Of a DNA stretch of 64,000 nt, positions 51,162 to 60,500 are shown piece after piece (within the stretch, counting starts at the first letter, position 1; every line of letters begins with the position of its first letter). The position numbers were made by a program, and so were the translations under genes. The notes under the pieces were generated by a model. It was not told the origin of the DNA. It saw nothing but the letters and a program-made list of their open reading frames with translations, and did no database searches. This DNA is from Thermoplasmatota archaeon (lineage in GTDB: Archaea > Thermoplasmatota > Thermoplasmata > UBA10834): NCBI GenBank assembly GCA_018818785.1, contig JAHIRF010000004.1, positions 1 through 64,000 on the forward strand, read 5' to 3'.

Positions 51162-51790
51162 AATTCTTATCCAGAATCATGCAGGCGGGCATGGTTGCCA
51201 TTGCCTTGGTAGGTATTATAACTGCCAACTATACCTGGGTTCCTGCGGCGCTCATCTCCCTCGCGATCAGCACAATCCCCGCAATCCTGCGGAAGGATTT
51301 GCGGCTAGTCTTACCATTAGAGCTGAACTTCTGGATAGTGATAGCTCTATTCCTGCACGTTGCCGGAGGATTCTCAGGCTTCTATGATTCCGTTCCTGGT
51401 TGGGATCACCTGACTCATGCCATGTCCTCTTCCCTGATAGCTGCGTTGGCCTTCGTGGTTGTCGTCGCGCTGGATAAATACAGTGATCGCATCTTCTTGC
51501 CCAGGCCATTCCTAGCCATATTCATCTCGATGTTCACCATGGCAATCGGCGTCGTGTGGGAACTCATGGAATATGCAAATGATAAGCTGTCGGGGAGCCA
51601 CCTCCAATACTCACTTTCGGATACTATGATGGATTTGTTTTTCGATGCCTTGGCAGGGCTGATAGTCGCAATCGTCGGTGCATATTACCTGACATATACG
51701 AATAAAGAGCATTTTATCGATGCCATGCAGATCGACCAGGCCAAGGAGAAGATGGACCAGATCCTAGATAGTGTGCGCCAGAGAAAATGA
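51158..51790 (+). CDS. Membrane protein, DUF2238-like copy 2
   Basis: About 210 residues with six hydrophobic segments. It has the fuller family pattern GWDHLTHAMSSSLIAAL (near 85-101), VWELMEYANDKLSG and LSDTMMDLFFDALAGL. The His, Glu and Asp residues within membranes suggest metal or proton binding. Start TTG 51158 overlaps the copy 1 stop (TTGA) and has GGAGG 6 nt ahead; GTG 51131 lacks a ribosome site. Its 3' end overlaps the convergent mobA by 27 nt. Function unknown. Confidence 0.68.
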   Translation: MKFLSRIMQAGMVAIALVGIITANYTWVPAALISLAISTIPAILRKDLRLVLPLELNFWIVIALFLHVAGGFSGFYDSVPGWDHLTHAMSSSLIAALAFVVVVALDKYSDRIFLPRPFLAIFISMFTMAIGVVWELMEYANDKLSGSHLQYSLSDTMMDLFFDALAGLIVAIVGAYYLTYTNKEHFIDAMQIDQAKEKMDQILDSVRQRK

Positions 51791-52408
51791 CGACTTTTCG
51801 AGAGCGCTCTCTGCTAATATCATCTCCGCCTTCCGAAAATCATCTGGAGAGTTGAGATTCCAGAAGCTGGACAATTCGGGGTCGACCTCGCGAATGCGTT
51901 TCTCCTGAACGAATCTTAGGTCCATCGATTGGAACATCTCTGATACTCGGAATCCTCCTCTTTCGACGACCTTCGTGCATGCTCTCTCGACGGCGTTCCT
52001 GTTGAAGATCGCATGGAGCGGTTCAGGGAAACCCCTAATGATGGGAACCGCGCCCTCTGTGTCCTCGGATTCTTCGAGGAGGAGTTTGTATATCTCGGCG
52101 CGCACGAAAGGCGTGTCACAAGGACAGACTGCCACAAGATCGCTGTTAGATGAAGACACTGCCGCTCTGATTCCTTCTAGCGGACCAAGATCGTCTTTCG
52201 AATCCTCTGTTATGCGCGCTTTTCCAGCGAAAATAGGTTCGTAATCGCACTTTCTGCCCACACCGACTGAGACAACCATCTCATCCACGATTCCGGACAT
52301 TTCTTCCAGGACATGGAGTGCCATGGGCTTCTGTCCGAGCTTGAGGAGTCCCTTGTCTCTGCCCATCCTCGTGCTGTGACCCCCAGTGAGAAGTATCCCT
52401 GTCAGCAT
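51764..52408 (-). CDS. mobA: Molybdenum cofactor guanylyltransferase-like nucleotidyltransferase
   Basis: This 214-residue protein has the MobA fold: GILLTGGHSTRMGRDKGLLKLG at the N-terminus (the GGxSxRMGxDK loop binding GTP), then EDSKDDLGPLEGIRAA and AVCPCDTPFV with the metal Asp, and FPEPLHAIF. It attaches GMP to molybdopterin to make the guanine dinucleotide cofactor of Mo/W enzymes. No Mo enzyme is seen in the window. It is divergent from hypE. Confidence 0.88.
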   Translation of the reverse strand: MLTGILLTGGHSTRMGRDKGLLKLGQKPMALHVLEEMSGIVDEMVVSVGVGRKCDYEPIFAGKARITEDSKDDLGPLEGIRAAVSSSNSDLVAVCPCDTPFVRAEIYKLLLEESEDTEGAVPIIRGFPEPLHAIFNRNAVERACTKVVERGGFRVSEMFQSMDLRFVQEKRIREVDPELSSFWNLNSPDDFRKAEMILAESALEKSSFSLAHTI

Positions 52409-52524
52409 TCTAACACCTGAACCAGTACGCTTGTTATCAATCTATTCCTGCAATGGTGTCTATGCCAGTATGCCGAAAGCATTATTACCGGGATGACTCT
52501 TCGAACAATCATTGTGAGTATTGT

Positions 52525-53571
52525 ATGGTCAAGATCACGATGGCACATGGAGCCGGAGGGGAGCGGATGCAGGAATTCATCCGCAAATTCGTCATTGAGG
52601 AATTGGACCACGACTTCGGCGAGATACCTCTATCCGCGTTGGATGACGCGGCCATAGTGGACGGGATTGCATTCACGACGGACTCCTATACGGTCAAACC
52701 ACTCTTCTTTCCAGGGGGAGATATCGGTGTTCTCTCCGTTGCAGGCACCGTGAATGATATCTGTGTCATGGGCGCAAAGCCACTTGCCCTTTCATGCGCC
52801 ATGATTATCGAGGAGGGTTTCTCTGAGGAGGACCTTCAGAGGATCGTCAAGAGTATCAGCCTGACAGCGAAATCGGCAGATGTCAGGATTGTCACGGGTG
52901 ATACGAAAGTGGTCGAGAATGGCGCAGCCGATGGATTATTCATCAACACCAGCGGCATCGGGAGGCGGTCCGACCATCTCGATCATAATATCCAGATGGT
53001 GCGTCGATCCAGGGAGTTCAAACCTAATTGGCCGAACGATTCATCGGTGGGCCCCGGAGATACGATCATCGCGTCCGGATCAATCGGAAACCATGGGATC
53101 GCGCTGCTTTCGTTCAGGGAAGGATACGGTTTCGATACGGTCGTACACAGCGACGCCAAACCTCTGAATTCTCTGATCGAAGATGCGCTCAAGATCGGTG
53201 GCATCACCGCAATGAAGGACCCCACAAGAGGTGGAGTGGCGAACCTTCTTAACGAGTGGGCCGAGAAATCTCATGTGGGTATCAAGATCTCCGAGGAGGC
53301 CCTCCCCATAGATGACGAGGTCTTGACGGCATGCGAGATGCTTGGTATCGATCCCCTTGAGATAGGGAACGAAGGCAAGGTCTTGATGGCGGTCGTGCCA
53401 TCCATGGCTGACGAGGTCCTCTCCACCATACGCTCCAGACCCGAGGGAAGGAACGCCGCCATAATCGGTGAGGTGTCAAAAGAGTTCTCGGGCGTCATGA
53501 TGGAGACGCACACGGGTGGCAAACGGGTCGTAGAACCCCCCGTTGGCGACCCTGTCCCTAGGATATGCTGA
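52525..53571 (+). CDS. hypE: Hydrogenase maturation protein HypE
   Basis: About 348 residues. HypE dehydrates a carbamoylated C-terminal cysteine to thiocyanate, the source of the cyanide ligands at the NiFe site. It has MAHGAGGERM at the start, LDDAAIVDG, the ATP-binding GVLSVAGTVNDICVMGAKPL and MKDPTRGGVANLLNE, and the required C-terminal PRIC. ATG 52525 starts at the family beginning; a TATA-like GCATTATTACC lies near 52479-52489. It is convergent with the hydrogenase protease gene, 4 nt apart. Other hyp genes are not in the window. Confidence 0.94.
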   Translation: MVKITMAHGAGGERMQEFIRKFVIEELDHDFGEIPLSALDDAAIVDGIAFTTDSYTVKPLFFPGGDIGVLSVAGTVNDICVMGAKPLALSCAMIIEEGFSEEDLQRIVKSISLTAKSADVRIVTGDTKVVENGAADGLFINTSGIGRRSDHLDHNIQMVRRSREFKPNWPNDSSVGPGDTIIASGSIGNHGIALLSFREGYGFDTVVHSDAKPLNSLIEDALKIGGITAMKDPTRGGVANLLNEWAEKSHVGIKISEEALPIDDEVLTACEMLGIDPLEIGNEGKVLMAVVPSMADEVLSTIRSRPEGRNAAIIGEVSKEFSGVMMETHTGGKRVVEPPVGDPVPRIC

Positions 53572-53575
53572 TTGG

Positions 53576-54076
53576 TCACGCACGCGTCGGTTCGTTCGCG
53601 ACTCTCAACACGAACTCGATTATCTTGGGCAAGGATCTGGAGATCGTGGCAGTGAGTTCTTCGCTCACGTTCACCAGGTCCTCCGCTTCGATGGCGATGA
53701 ACACGACCTCCTTCGGCATCCTCTCAGGCACTATCTTCCTTCCGAGCGCGAACGCCGTTGCGACGTTTATCCCGTGCGGGGAGGATCCGTGCACCGTCTC
53801 CTCAAAATCCTCTTCTCGGAGTGCATAGACGTCACCAGGATTGCCGCGTTCGGTCTTGATCGCGTCCACAACTATCACCTTCCGATAGTCCAGGATCGCG
53901 TCGAGGAGTTCCAGCCCGCTTGCCGGGAGTTCGTCCACGTCTATCGAAGGAATGGACATCTCCCTGATCTTCCTGGTGACATGTATGCCCACGCCGTCAT
54001 CTGATACTATCAGGTTGCCAAGACCTATGATCAAGGTCCTCCTTCCCTTTGCCACAGTTTCCGTCATATTCATCAT
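53576..54076 (-). CDS. Hydrogenase maturation endopeptidase
   Basis: This 166-residue HycI/HyaD-like protease trims the C-terminus of the hydrogenase large subunit after nickel insertion. It has IIGLGNLIVSDDGVGIHV (Glu/Asp nickel sensor region near 16-33), DELPASGLELLDAI, VVDAI and a His in SSPHGINVATAF. It follows mvhA on the same strand after 58 nt, so it probably belongs to the same operon and acts on MvhA, whose tail after DPCNSCGTH would be removed. Confidence 0.9.
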   Translation of the reverse strand: MMNMTETVAKGRRTLIIGLGNLIVSDDGVGIHVTRKIREMSIPSIDVDELPASGLELLDAILDYRKVIVVDAIKTERGNPGDVYALREEDFEETVHGSSPHGINVATAFALGRKIVPERMPKEVVFIAIEAEDLVNVSEELTATISRSLPKIIEFVLRVANEPTRA

Positions 54077-54134
54077 GCCAAATCAGATTCTCAATGAAAA
54101 ACAGGGATTCGGAGGGTCTCCCCTCCAGAGTTTC

Positions 54135-55649
54135 TCAGAAGTTGCTCAGCGTCTTGACGATGGAACCGTCCTTTCTGTGCACATTCACTTCGAGCGCAGG
54201 GCCGCCGTTCAGAGCATGTGTCCCGCACGAGTTGCAGGGGTCATAGCATCTGAAGGCCATTTCGACCTTGTTCAGCAGACCTGGCGAGACCTCGCCGTTC
54301 TTTATCAGGGCCTTGGCCGCCTGCTTCACGCTCGTGTTGATCGCAGCGTAGTTGTTGGTCGTCGCGACTATCATGTTGATCTTAGTGCAGATCCCGTCCT
54401 TGTCCGAGGCGTAGTGGTGTATGAGCGTGCCTCTCGGTGCCTCGCAGATACCGACACCCTCCGTCGGCGGGTTGAACGCTCCTCTGATATCGTCGCTTGT
54501 GATGCTCTTGTCATTCGCGAGTTCGAGCATCCTTTCTCCAGCGTACTGCAGCTCGATCACCCTTGCCCAGTGGAACGCGAGTGTGTGATGTACCGGGCCT
54601 TTGACCCCGAGGTCCTTCATGGTCTTCGCGAGCACTTCGTACTCGGCCTGGGCCAGAGGTGTGGTGTATCCTTCGCACACGTTTATCCTGCCCAGAGGAC
54701 CGACACGGTAGATGCCGCTCGATGGACCGACCTCGAAGCCCTTCCATCCGACGCTCTTCAGGTAGGGCATCTTCATGTAGGTCCATGGTTCGACATGCTC
54801 TGCGATTATGTCCAGGTACTCGCTGGGCTTGAACTTGACGACCTGCTTGCCGGTCTGGTCGACTACGCGGATGTCACCATCGTAGAAGTTGCTCTTGTTG
54901 TTCTTATCGACCATACCCATATAGTAGGTCTCGAGGTAGTATGCGTCCTGGTTCAGGATGAGGCCGAGGTAGTCCTTGTTGGCGAGCACGACATCGTGAA
55001 ACAGCTTGACCGTGAACTTGCCGAACTCGACACACGACTTCGCCATCTCCACCATCTGCAGGCGCTCCTCCTCACTGATTTGCTTGGAGACCCCGCCGGG
55101 GAGGCCGAACACCGGGTGCGTCGCCCTTCCGCCGATTATCTCCTGGACCTTCTGACCGTAAGACCTGTGCTTTATCACTTCGGCACCGATCGGGACGCCT
55201 ACCGCGTCCACTACCCCCAGCACGTTCCTCTTGCTGGCCGGGGCCGATGGTCCAAGGACGAAGTCCGGGGCCGCGAGGGCGTAGAAGTGCGCTATGTGGC
55301 TGTGGGTGTACTGTCCCATGTAGAACAGTTCCCTGAGCTTCTTGGCGGTCTCGGTCGGCTCGGCGTTGAACACCGCGTCCAAAGCCTTAGTCGATGCTAT
55401 GTGGTGCGCAGCTGGACAGACACCGCAGAGCCTGTTCGTCAGCACGGGCAGCTCCTGCACATGCCGGCCGATGCAGAACCTCTCGAACCCTCTGAGTTCC
55501 GGGACCTGGAGGTATGCGTTCGCGACGTTCCCGGCATCGTCCAGGAATATCTCGATCTTGCCATGCCCCTCCAGTCTCGTGATAGGGTCTATCGTGATCT
55601 TCTTCTCCTTCGTCTTCACCGTTGCATCGTTGATGATAGGTCCTGTCAT
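54135..55649 (-). CDS. mvhA: F420-non-reducing [NiFe] hydrogenase large subunit MvhA
   Basis: About 504 residues. The two pairs of nickel-binding cysteines are RLCGVCPAAHH (near 72) and DPCNSCGTH near the C-terminus. A 26-residue tail follows the His and is the expected target of the maturation protease. IDPITRLEGHGKIEIF at the start is typical of group 3 hydrogenases. It oxidises or makes H2 in the cytoplasm and passes electrons via MvhG and MvhD to HdrA. ATG 55649 follows GGGGTGA; GTG 55658 overlaps mvhG. Confidence 0.95.
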   Translation of the reverse strand: MTGPIINDATVKTKEKKITIDPITRLEGHGKIEIFLDDAGNVANAYLQVPELRGFERFCIGRHVQELPVLTNRLCGVCPAAHHIASTKALDAVFNAEPTETAKKLRELFYMGQYTHSHIAHFYALAAPDFVLGPSAPASKRNVLGVVDAVGVPIGAEVIKHRSYGQKVQEIIGGRATHPVFGLPGGVSKQISEEERLQMVEMAKSCVEFGKFTVKLFHDVVLANKDYLGLILNQDAYYLETYYMGMVDKNNKSNFYDGDIRVVDQTGKQVVKFKPSEYLDIIAEHVEPWTYMKMPYLKSVGWKGFEVGPSSGIYRVGPLGRINVCEGYTTPLAQAEYEVLAKTMKDLGVKGPVHHTLAFHWARVIELQYAGERMLELANDKSITSDDIRGAFNPPTEGVGICEAPRGTLIHHYASDKDGICTKINMIVATTNNYAAINTSVKQAAKALIKNGEVSPGLLNKVEMAFRCYDPCNSCGTHALNGGPALEVNVHRKDGSIVKTLSNF

Positions 55650-55654
55650 TGCAA

Positions 55655-56668
55655 TCACCCCTTCTTGTTGCGCTCTTTGACAATCCTTCTAAGCGGGGAC
55701 TTCGGCAGCGTGAACGCGTAGAACGTGCCGAGCGGGTCCTTGACCTGCATCATCATTTCCATTATCTGCTCCTCACTTAAGGTTGACTCCGAATCTGTGA
55801 TGTTCAGGAGCGAGGACACGGCACTCAACATGCTCGCGCCCTGGTCGATGACCGCCTTGGTCGGGCCCATGCATCCCCTGCAGGGCATGTTCGCGTTGGG
55901 GCACATCGCGCCGCAACCGGCCCTGGTAGCCGGTCCTATGCAGATTATGCCTTGGTCAAGCAGGCACTTCTTGGGGTCTGGCTTGATCTCGTAGGCCTGA
56001 TAGATCTTGTCTATCCTCCTGTTCTTCTCGACCCTCTCCTTCTTACACTCGTCACACAGAGTCTTGTCACTGGCGATCACAGTGCCCTTCGGGGGCAACG
56101 GCGCGCCCTTCGTCACATGCTGGACGACGGCGTCGACTGCCAATGCGATCAGGTTGACCGTCGGTGGGCAGCCGGGCATGAAGTAGTCGACGTCTATCAC
56201 TTCGTCGAGCGTCTTCACATCGTTGTAGAACTTCGGCAGCTCCAGCTCACCTTCGGGGACCTTGGTTATCTCCTGTGGGTAGACCCCTTTGGGGTTGTCC
56301 GTGGACTGCGTCTTCTTGTAGACGGTATCGAAGACCTCTTCCCTGTTGGTCACATTGCCCAGGCCAGGCGTCCCGCCGAAGCAGGCGCAGGATCCGAAGC
56401 TTATCATTATCACCGATTTCGCCCTGAGCAGCTTGGCCACATGCTCGTTCTCGGAGTTCCTTATGGCCCCGTTGTAGAACGATACCGTGATAGACTTGTC
56501 AGGCATCTTCTCTATATCTTCCAGCTTGCCATCGAACCCGATGGGCCAGAACACGACCTCGGCTATCGCATGTATGTCCAGTATCTTCGCATCTATGTCC
56601 AGGAGTGCTACGTCACATCCGCCGCAGCCTGCTCCCCAGTACTGCGCGATCTTGATCTTCTCAGCCAT
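55655..56668 (-). CDS. mvhG: F420-non-reducing hydrogenase small subunit MvhG
   Basis: This 337-residue subunit carries three iron-sulfur clusters linking the NiFe site to MvhD. The proximal motif is WGAGCGGCDVAL (near 11-22) with SFGSCACFGG and MPGCPPT. Medial and distal clusters use DECKKE, GIICIGPATRAGCGAMCPN and MPCRGCMGPT (near 240-285). The length is longer than the shortest MvhG forms, with a C-terminal helical extension. It begins 1 nt after the wHTH-protein stop and is followed directly by mvhA. Confidence 0.95.
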   Translation of the reverse strand: MAEKIKIAQYWGAGCGGCDVALLDIDAKILDIHAIAEVVFWPIGFDGKLEDIEKMPDKSITVSFYNGAIRNSENEHVAKLLRAKSVIMISFGSCACFGGTPGLGNVTNREEVFDTVYKKTQSTDNPKGVYPQEITKVPEGELELPKFYNDVKTLDEVIDVDYFMPGCPPTVNLIALAVDAVVQHVTKGAPLPPKGTVIASDKTLCDECKKERVEKNRRIDKIYQAYEIKPDPKKCLLDQGIICIGPATRAGCGAMCPNANMPCRGCMGPTKAVIDQGASMLSAVSSLLNITDSESTLSEEQIMEMMMQVKDPLGTFYAFTLPKSPLRRIVKERNKKG

Positions 56669-56669
56669 T

Positions 56670-57059
56670 TCAGCTCACCTCTCCTATGTCCGATTGCTTA
56701 CCGGGAACTGCCGAGTACTGAGGCGCCTGCCCTTTCATGCCGGTCTGTTCGACCAGCCTCCACTTCTTCAGGGCGATTATGTGCCTGACGATCTCCGGCT
56801 TCGCGATGCCCGTGAAGTCGTGCAGTTCGTGCACGGTCCTGGGCCCCTTCTCCATCTGCGTCAGGAGCAGGTTCCTCTCCAGCTCCACCGCCGCAGCCTT
56901 CTGCACGATGAAGCTGTATCTCGCGTCCGTGATCTTCTCGTCGAACACATTTCCTACCGTCGTGAGCTGCCCCTTCTTCCCGAGGAGCCATCTTATGCGT
57001 TCGCCCTCGACGGTCCTTCTAGCCGCCTCGATCCTGGCTTTTCTCCCAGTCATCGTCAT
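56670..57059 (-). CDS. Stand-alone winged-helix protein of the hydrogenase operon
   Basis: This 129-residue protein has a basic N-terminal helix, a linker (TTVGNVFDEKITDARYS), and a winged helix (PRTVHELHDFTGIAKPEIVR, then HIIALKKWRLVEQTG and a wing GQAPQYSAV). It is clearly homologous to residues 150-277 of the MvhD fusion at 60543: GNVFDEK versus GNVYDNK, and KPEIVRHIIALKK versus TDKVLRHIVLLRQ. It overlaps mvhD by 4 nt and abuts mvhG. It could be a DNA-binding redox sensor or a structural subunit. I do not recognise a named family. Confidence 0.75.
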   Translation of the reverse strand: MTMTGRKARIEAARRTVEGERIRWLLGKKGQLTTVGNVFDEKITDARYSFIVQKAAAVELERNLLLTQMEKGPRTVHELHDFTGIAKPEIVRHIIALKKWRLVEQTGMKGQAPQYSAVPGKQSDIGEVS

Positions 57060-57511
57060 TCACCACCTCTGATCGGAGATGGTCCAAGCTCGTTTATCGT
57101 GTTCGTGAACTCGGTCATGGTCTTCTGGAACTTCTCGCCCTCACCAGCCGAGATCCATTCCAGCTGTAGTCTGTCCGTGTCATAACCGAACTGCTGTATG
57201 AGCATCTTCAGCAAGGCTATCCTCCTGCGGGTCCTGTAGTTTCCACCTATGTAGTGGCAGTCCGCCGGGTGGCAGCCCGCGACCAGGATGCCGTCCGCGC
57301 CCCTCTCGAACGCCCTGAGGACGAACTCGGGGTCGACCCTGGCGGAACACATGACCCTGATCACCCTGAAATGGGGTGGCATCTGGAGCCTGCTGACCCC
57401 TGCCAGGTCCGCTCCTGCGTACGAGCACCAGTTGCAGCAGAACACTATTATCTTCGGCTCGAATCCGTGGTCCGCACCAGCCTTCTGGTGGTTGTGAGCA
57501 TCTGAACTCAT
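57056..57511 (-). CDS. mvhD: MvhD, hydrogenase iron-sulfur subunit (stand-alone)
   Basis: This 151-residue protein carries the [2Fe-2S] centre that joins MvhAG to HdrA. The conserved cysteines are in FCCNWCSYAGAD (near 25-36), VMCSARV (near 54) and VAGCHPADCHY (near 78-88). The N-terminal tail is His-containing (DAHNHQKAGADHG). It overlaps hdrA upstream (ATGA) and the wHTH gene downstream (ATGA), so all are translationally coupled. It is the counterpart of residues 1-150 of the fusion at 60543. Confidence 0.95.
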   Translation of the reverse strand: MSSDAHNHQKAGADHGFEPKIIVFCCNWCSYAGADLAGVSRLQMPPHFRVIRVMCSARVDPEFVLRAFERGADGILVAGCHPADCHYIGGNYRTRRRIALLKMLIQQFGYDTDRLQLEWISAGEGEKFQKTMTEFTNTINELGPSPIRGGE

Positions 57512-60500
57512 TGCTTCACCTCCTGCTTCTTCGGTTCCTCAAGCGCAGCATCGATCATAGCGAGGATCTGCTCGTCTCTGAAACCCTTCTGGGTGAGTGC
57601 GCCCGCGGGACATGCTCCCACACAGGCGCCGCAGCCCTTGCACAGACCGACATTGACATCGACGATCTTCTTGTCCTTGATGTCCTTGTTATCGATGATC
57701 TCGAGCGCCTTGTACTCGCATGTGGGCACGCATATGCCGCAACCGTCGCAATATTGCTCGTCGACGCTCGCGACTATCCCCTCGGCCTCCAGCGTGGTCT
57801 TGGATAGGATCGTCATGGCCCTGGCGACTGCGCCAAGTGCTTGGGCGATGCTCTCATCCACGAACTTCGGCGAATGAGCTATACCGGCGAGATAGACACC
57901 TTCGGTGGCGAAGTCGATCGGCCTCAGCTTCATGTGCGCTTCCAGGAAGAAACCTTCCTTGGTCAGCGGGACCTTCAACATGGGCGCGAGTTCCTCGGAG
58001 CCTTCCTCTGGCCTGGTCCCGGATGCGAGGACAAGGCAGTCCGGCCTCAGAACGACCTCCTTGCCGGTGTCCTCGTCTATCAACCTCACTTCGATCTTGC
58101 CGCCCTTGTCCTCCACGACGGGCTTCTTCTCATCGTCGAACCGTATGAAGGTCACGCCCTTCTGCGCGGCCTCCTTGTAGTACTTCTCTCTGAAGCCATA
58201 GGTTCTGATGTCCCTGTAGAGCACATACACCTTCGCGTTCGGGTCCTTGTCCTTGATCTTATTGGCCGCGGTCATCGTGCCCGTGCAACAGACGCGGGAA
58301 CAGTTCGGGAACTTGTCTTCCCTGGACCCGACGCACTGTATGAACACATATGAATCGCCCTTGACCTCTCCCTTCTTCATCTTGCCCTTGAACTCGAGGA
58401 GCGTCATCACGTTGGCGTTCTTGCCATACAGGTACTCTCCCTCGGGCTTGTACTCCCGTCCGCCGACGGCGACCACGACGACTCCATGCTCCATCTCGGA
58501 GCCGTCCGTGAGCTGCGTCTTGAAGTTGCCGACATATCCGTCGATGGTCTTTACGGTCGTTCCAAGGTGTAGCGTGATGTTCTTGTTCGCCCTGATCTCC
58601 TGATCGACCTTCTTGAGGTACTCGTCAGGGTCGTCCCCGGACGGGAGATAATGAAGCTTCCTCAGGTTTCCTCCGAGTTCCTTCTCCCTCTCCACCAGGT
58701 GCACCTTGATGCCCTGCTTGGCGAGTTCTAGAGCGGATACCATGCCGCTCACCCCACCACCTATGACGAGAGCGTCCTGGTTCACGTCGATCATGAGGTT
58801 CTCGAGCGGTTCCAGCAACCTCGACTTCGCAAGAGCCATCCGCACAAGGGCCTTGGCCTTCTTCGTGGCGGCCTTAGGCTCGTGCATGTGTATCCAAGAG
58901 CACTGGTCCCTGATGTTCGCCATCTCGAAAAGGTACGCGTTGAGGCCGGCCTCCCTGATGGTGTTCTGGAACAGTGGTTCATGCGTCCTCGGCGTGCAGC
59001 TCGCGACGACCACTCTGTTCAGGTCGTGCTCCTTGACCTTCTCCTTGATCTTCTCCTGAGCATCGGCGGAACACGTGTACAAGTTCTGTTCGGCGTACAC
59101 CACGTTGGGCAGGGTCTTCGCGTATTCCATGACCTCTGGCACATTGACGACTCCGCCGATGTTGATGCCACAGTGGCAGATGAACACACCTACCCTGGGC
59201 TCCTTGCCGGCCACATCGATCTCCTTCGGGTACACTTTCTTGGTGACCAAGGTGTTCCTCGAGGTCGTTATCTCTGTGCCCGCCTTGGCCGCGGCACCGC
59301 TCGCCTCGGCCACGGTCATCGGGATATCCTTCGGTGACGAGAACGCGCCGCTGACGAATATGCCTGGTCTGGATGTCTCGACAGGTGAGAACGCGCCTGT
59401 CTGGCAGAACCCGTCGTCGTTCAGCCTGAACTTCATGACACGGCTCAGATTCTCCGCGTCCGCAGGCGGTGTCAGACCGACAGCCAGCACGACCAGGCCG
59501 AACTCCTCTTCCTTCGGTTCGCCGTTCTCGACGTATTTGATCATCATATTCTTCGTCTTCGGGTTCTCGACGACCGCCGCTGCCCTGGATCGGACGAATC
59601 TTATGCCGTGTTCGTTCTTGGCGCGGTTGTAGTACTCATCGAACTCCTTTCCGAAGGCCCTCATGTCCATGAAGAATATCGAGGGCTTGATGTTCCCTCC
59701 GTGTTCCTTGGCTATGATCGCCTCCTTGATCGAGTACATGCAACATACGCTGGAGCAGTACTCGTTCCCGCAGTGCTCGTCCCTGGAGCCGACGCACTGT
59801 ATGAACGCGATCTTCTCGGGTATGTCACCGTCCGATGGTCTGAGCACGGTCCCGAAGTACGGGCCGGTCGCGCTCAGCATCCTCTCGAACTCTATGCTCG
59901 TGACGACGTTCGGGTAGACGCCGTAACCATACTCTGGTTTCAGGCGCGCGTTGAACTCGTCGAAGCCAGGCGATACGATGATCGATCCGACCTTGATCTC
60001 GAGGACCTTCTCCTTCTGATCGTAATCGACCGCCTTGGCCTTGCACTCCTCTGCGCAGATCCCGCAACCTATGCACTTCTCGGGGTCTATCGAGTAGATC
60101 AGAGGCACGGCCTGTGGGTATGCGACATAGATCGCCTTCCTGATCTTCGTTCCCTCGTTGTACTCGTCCACGGCCTCGATCGGACACTTCTGGGCGCAAC
60201 TTCCGCAGCCAGTACACTTCGTAGGATCGACCCTGAAAGCCCTCTGCCTCACCGTGACGGTGAAGTTGCCCGCCTGGCCATCCACGATGGCGATGTCCGC
60301 GTTCGTGATCAACTGTATGTTGTGGTGCCTGCCCGCGGCGACCAGCTTGGGCGCCATTATACACATGGCGCAATCGTTCGTCGGGAAGGTCTTATCGAGC
60401 TGGGCCATGGTGCCGCCTATGCTCGCATTCTTCTCAACCAGATATACCTTGTATCCGGAATCGGCAAGGTCCAATGCGGACTGGAGACCTGATATGCCTC

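Noticed and set aside
53952-55721. A 589-codon plus-strand frame opposite mvhA
   Set aside because: It is the mirror of a high-GC3 gene with clear NiFe motifs. The peptide is His/Val/Leu/Arg/Asp-rich with no domain signal.
59608-60492. A 294-codon plus-strand frame opposite hdrA
   Set aside because: Antisense shadow of the HdrA flavin and ferredoxin region; no promoter or ribosome site, and atypical composition.
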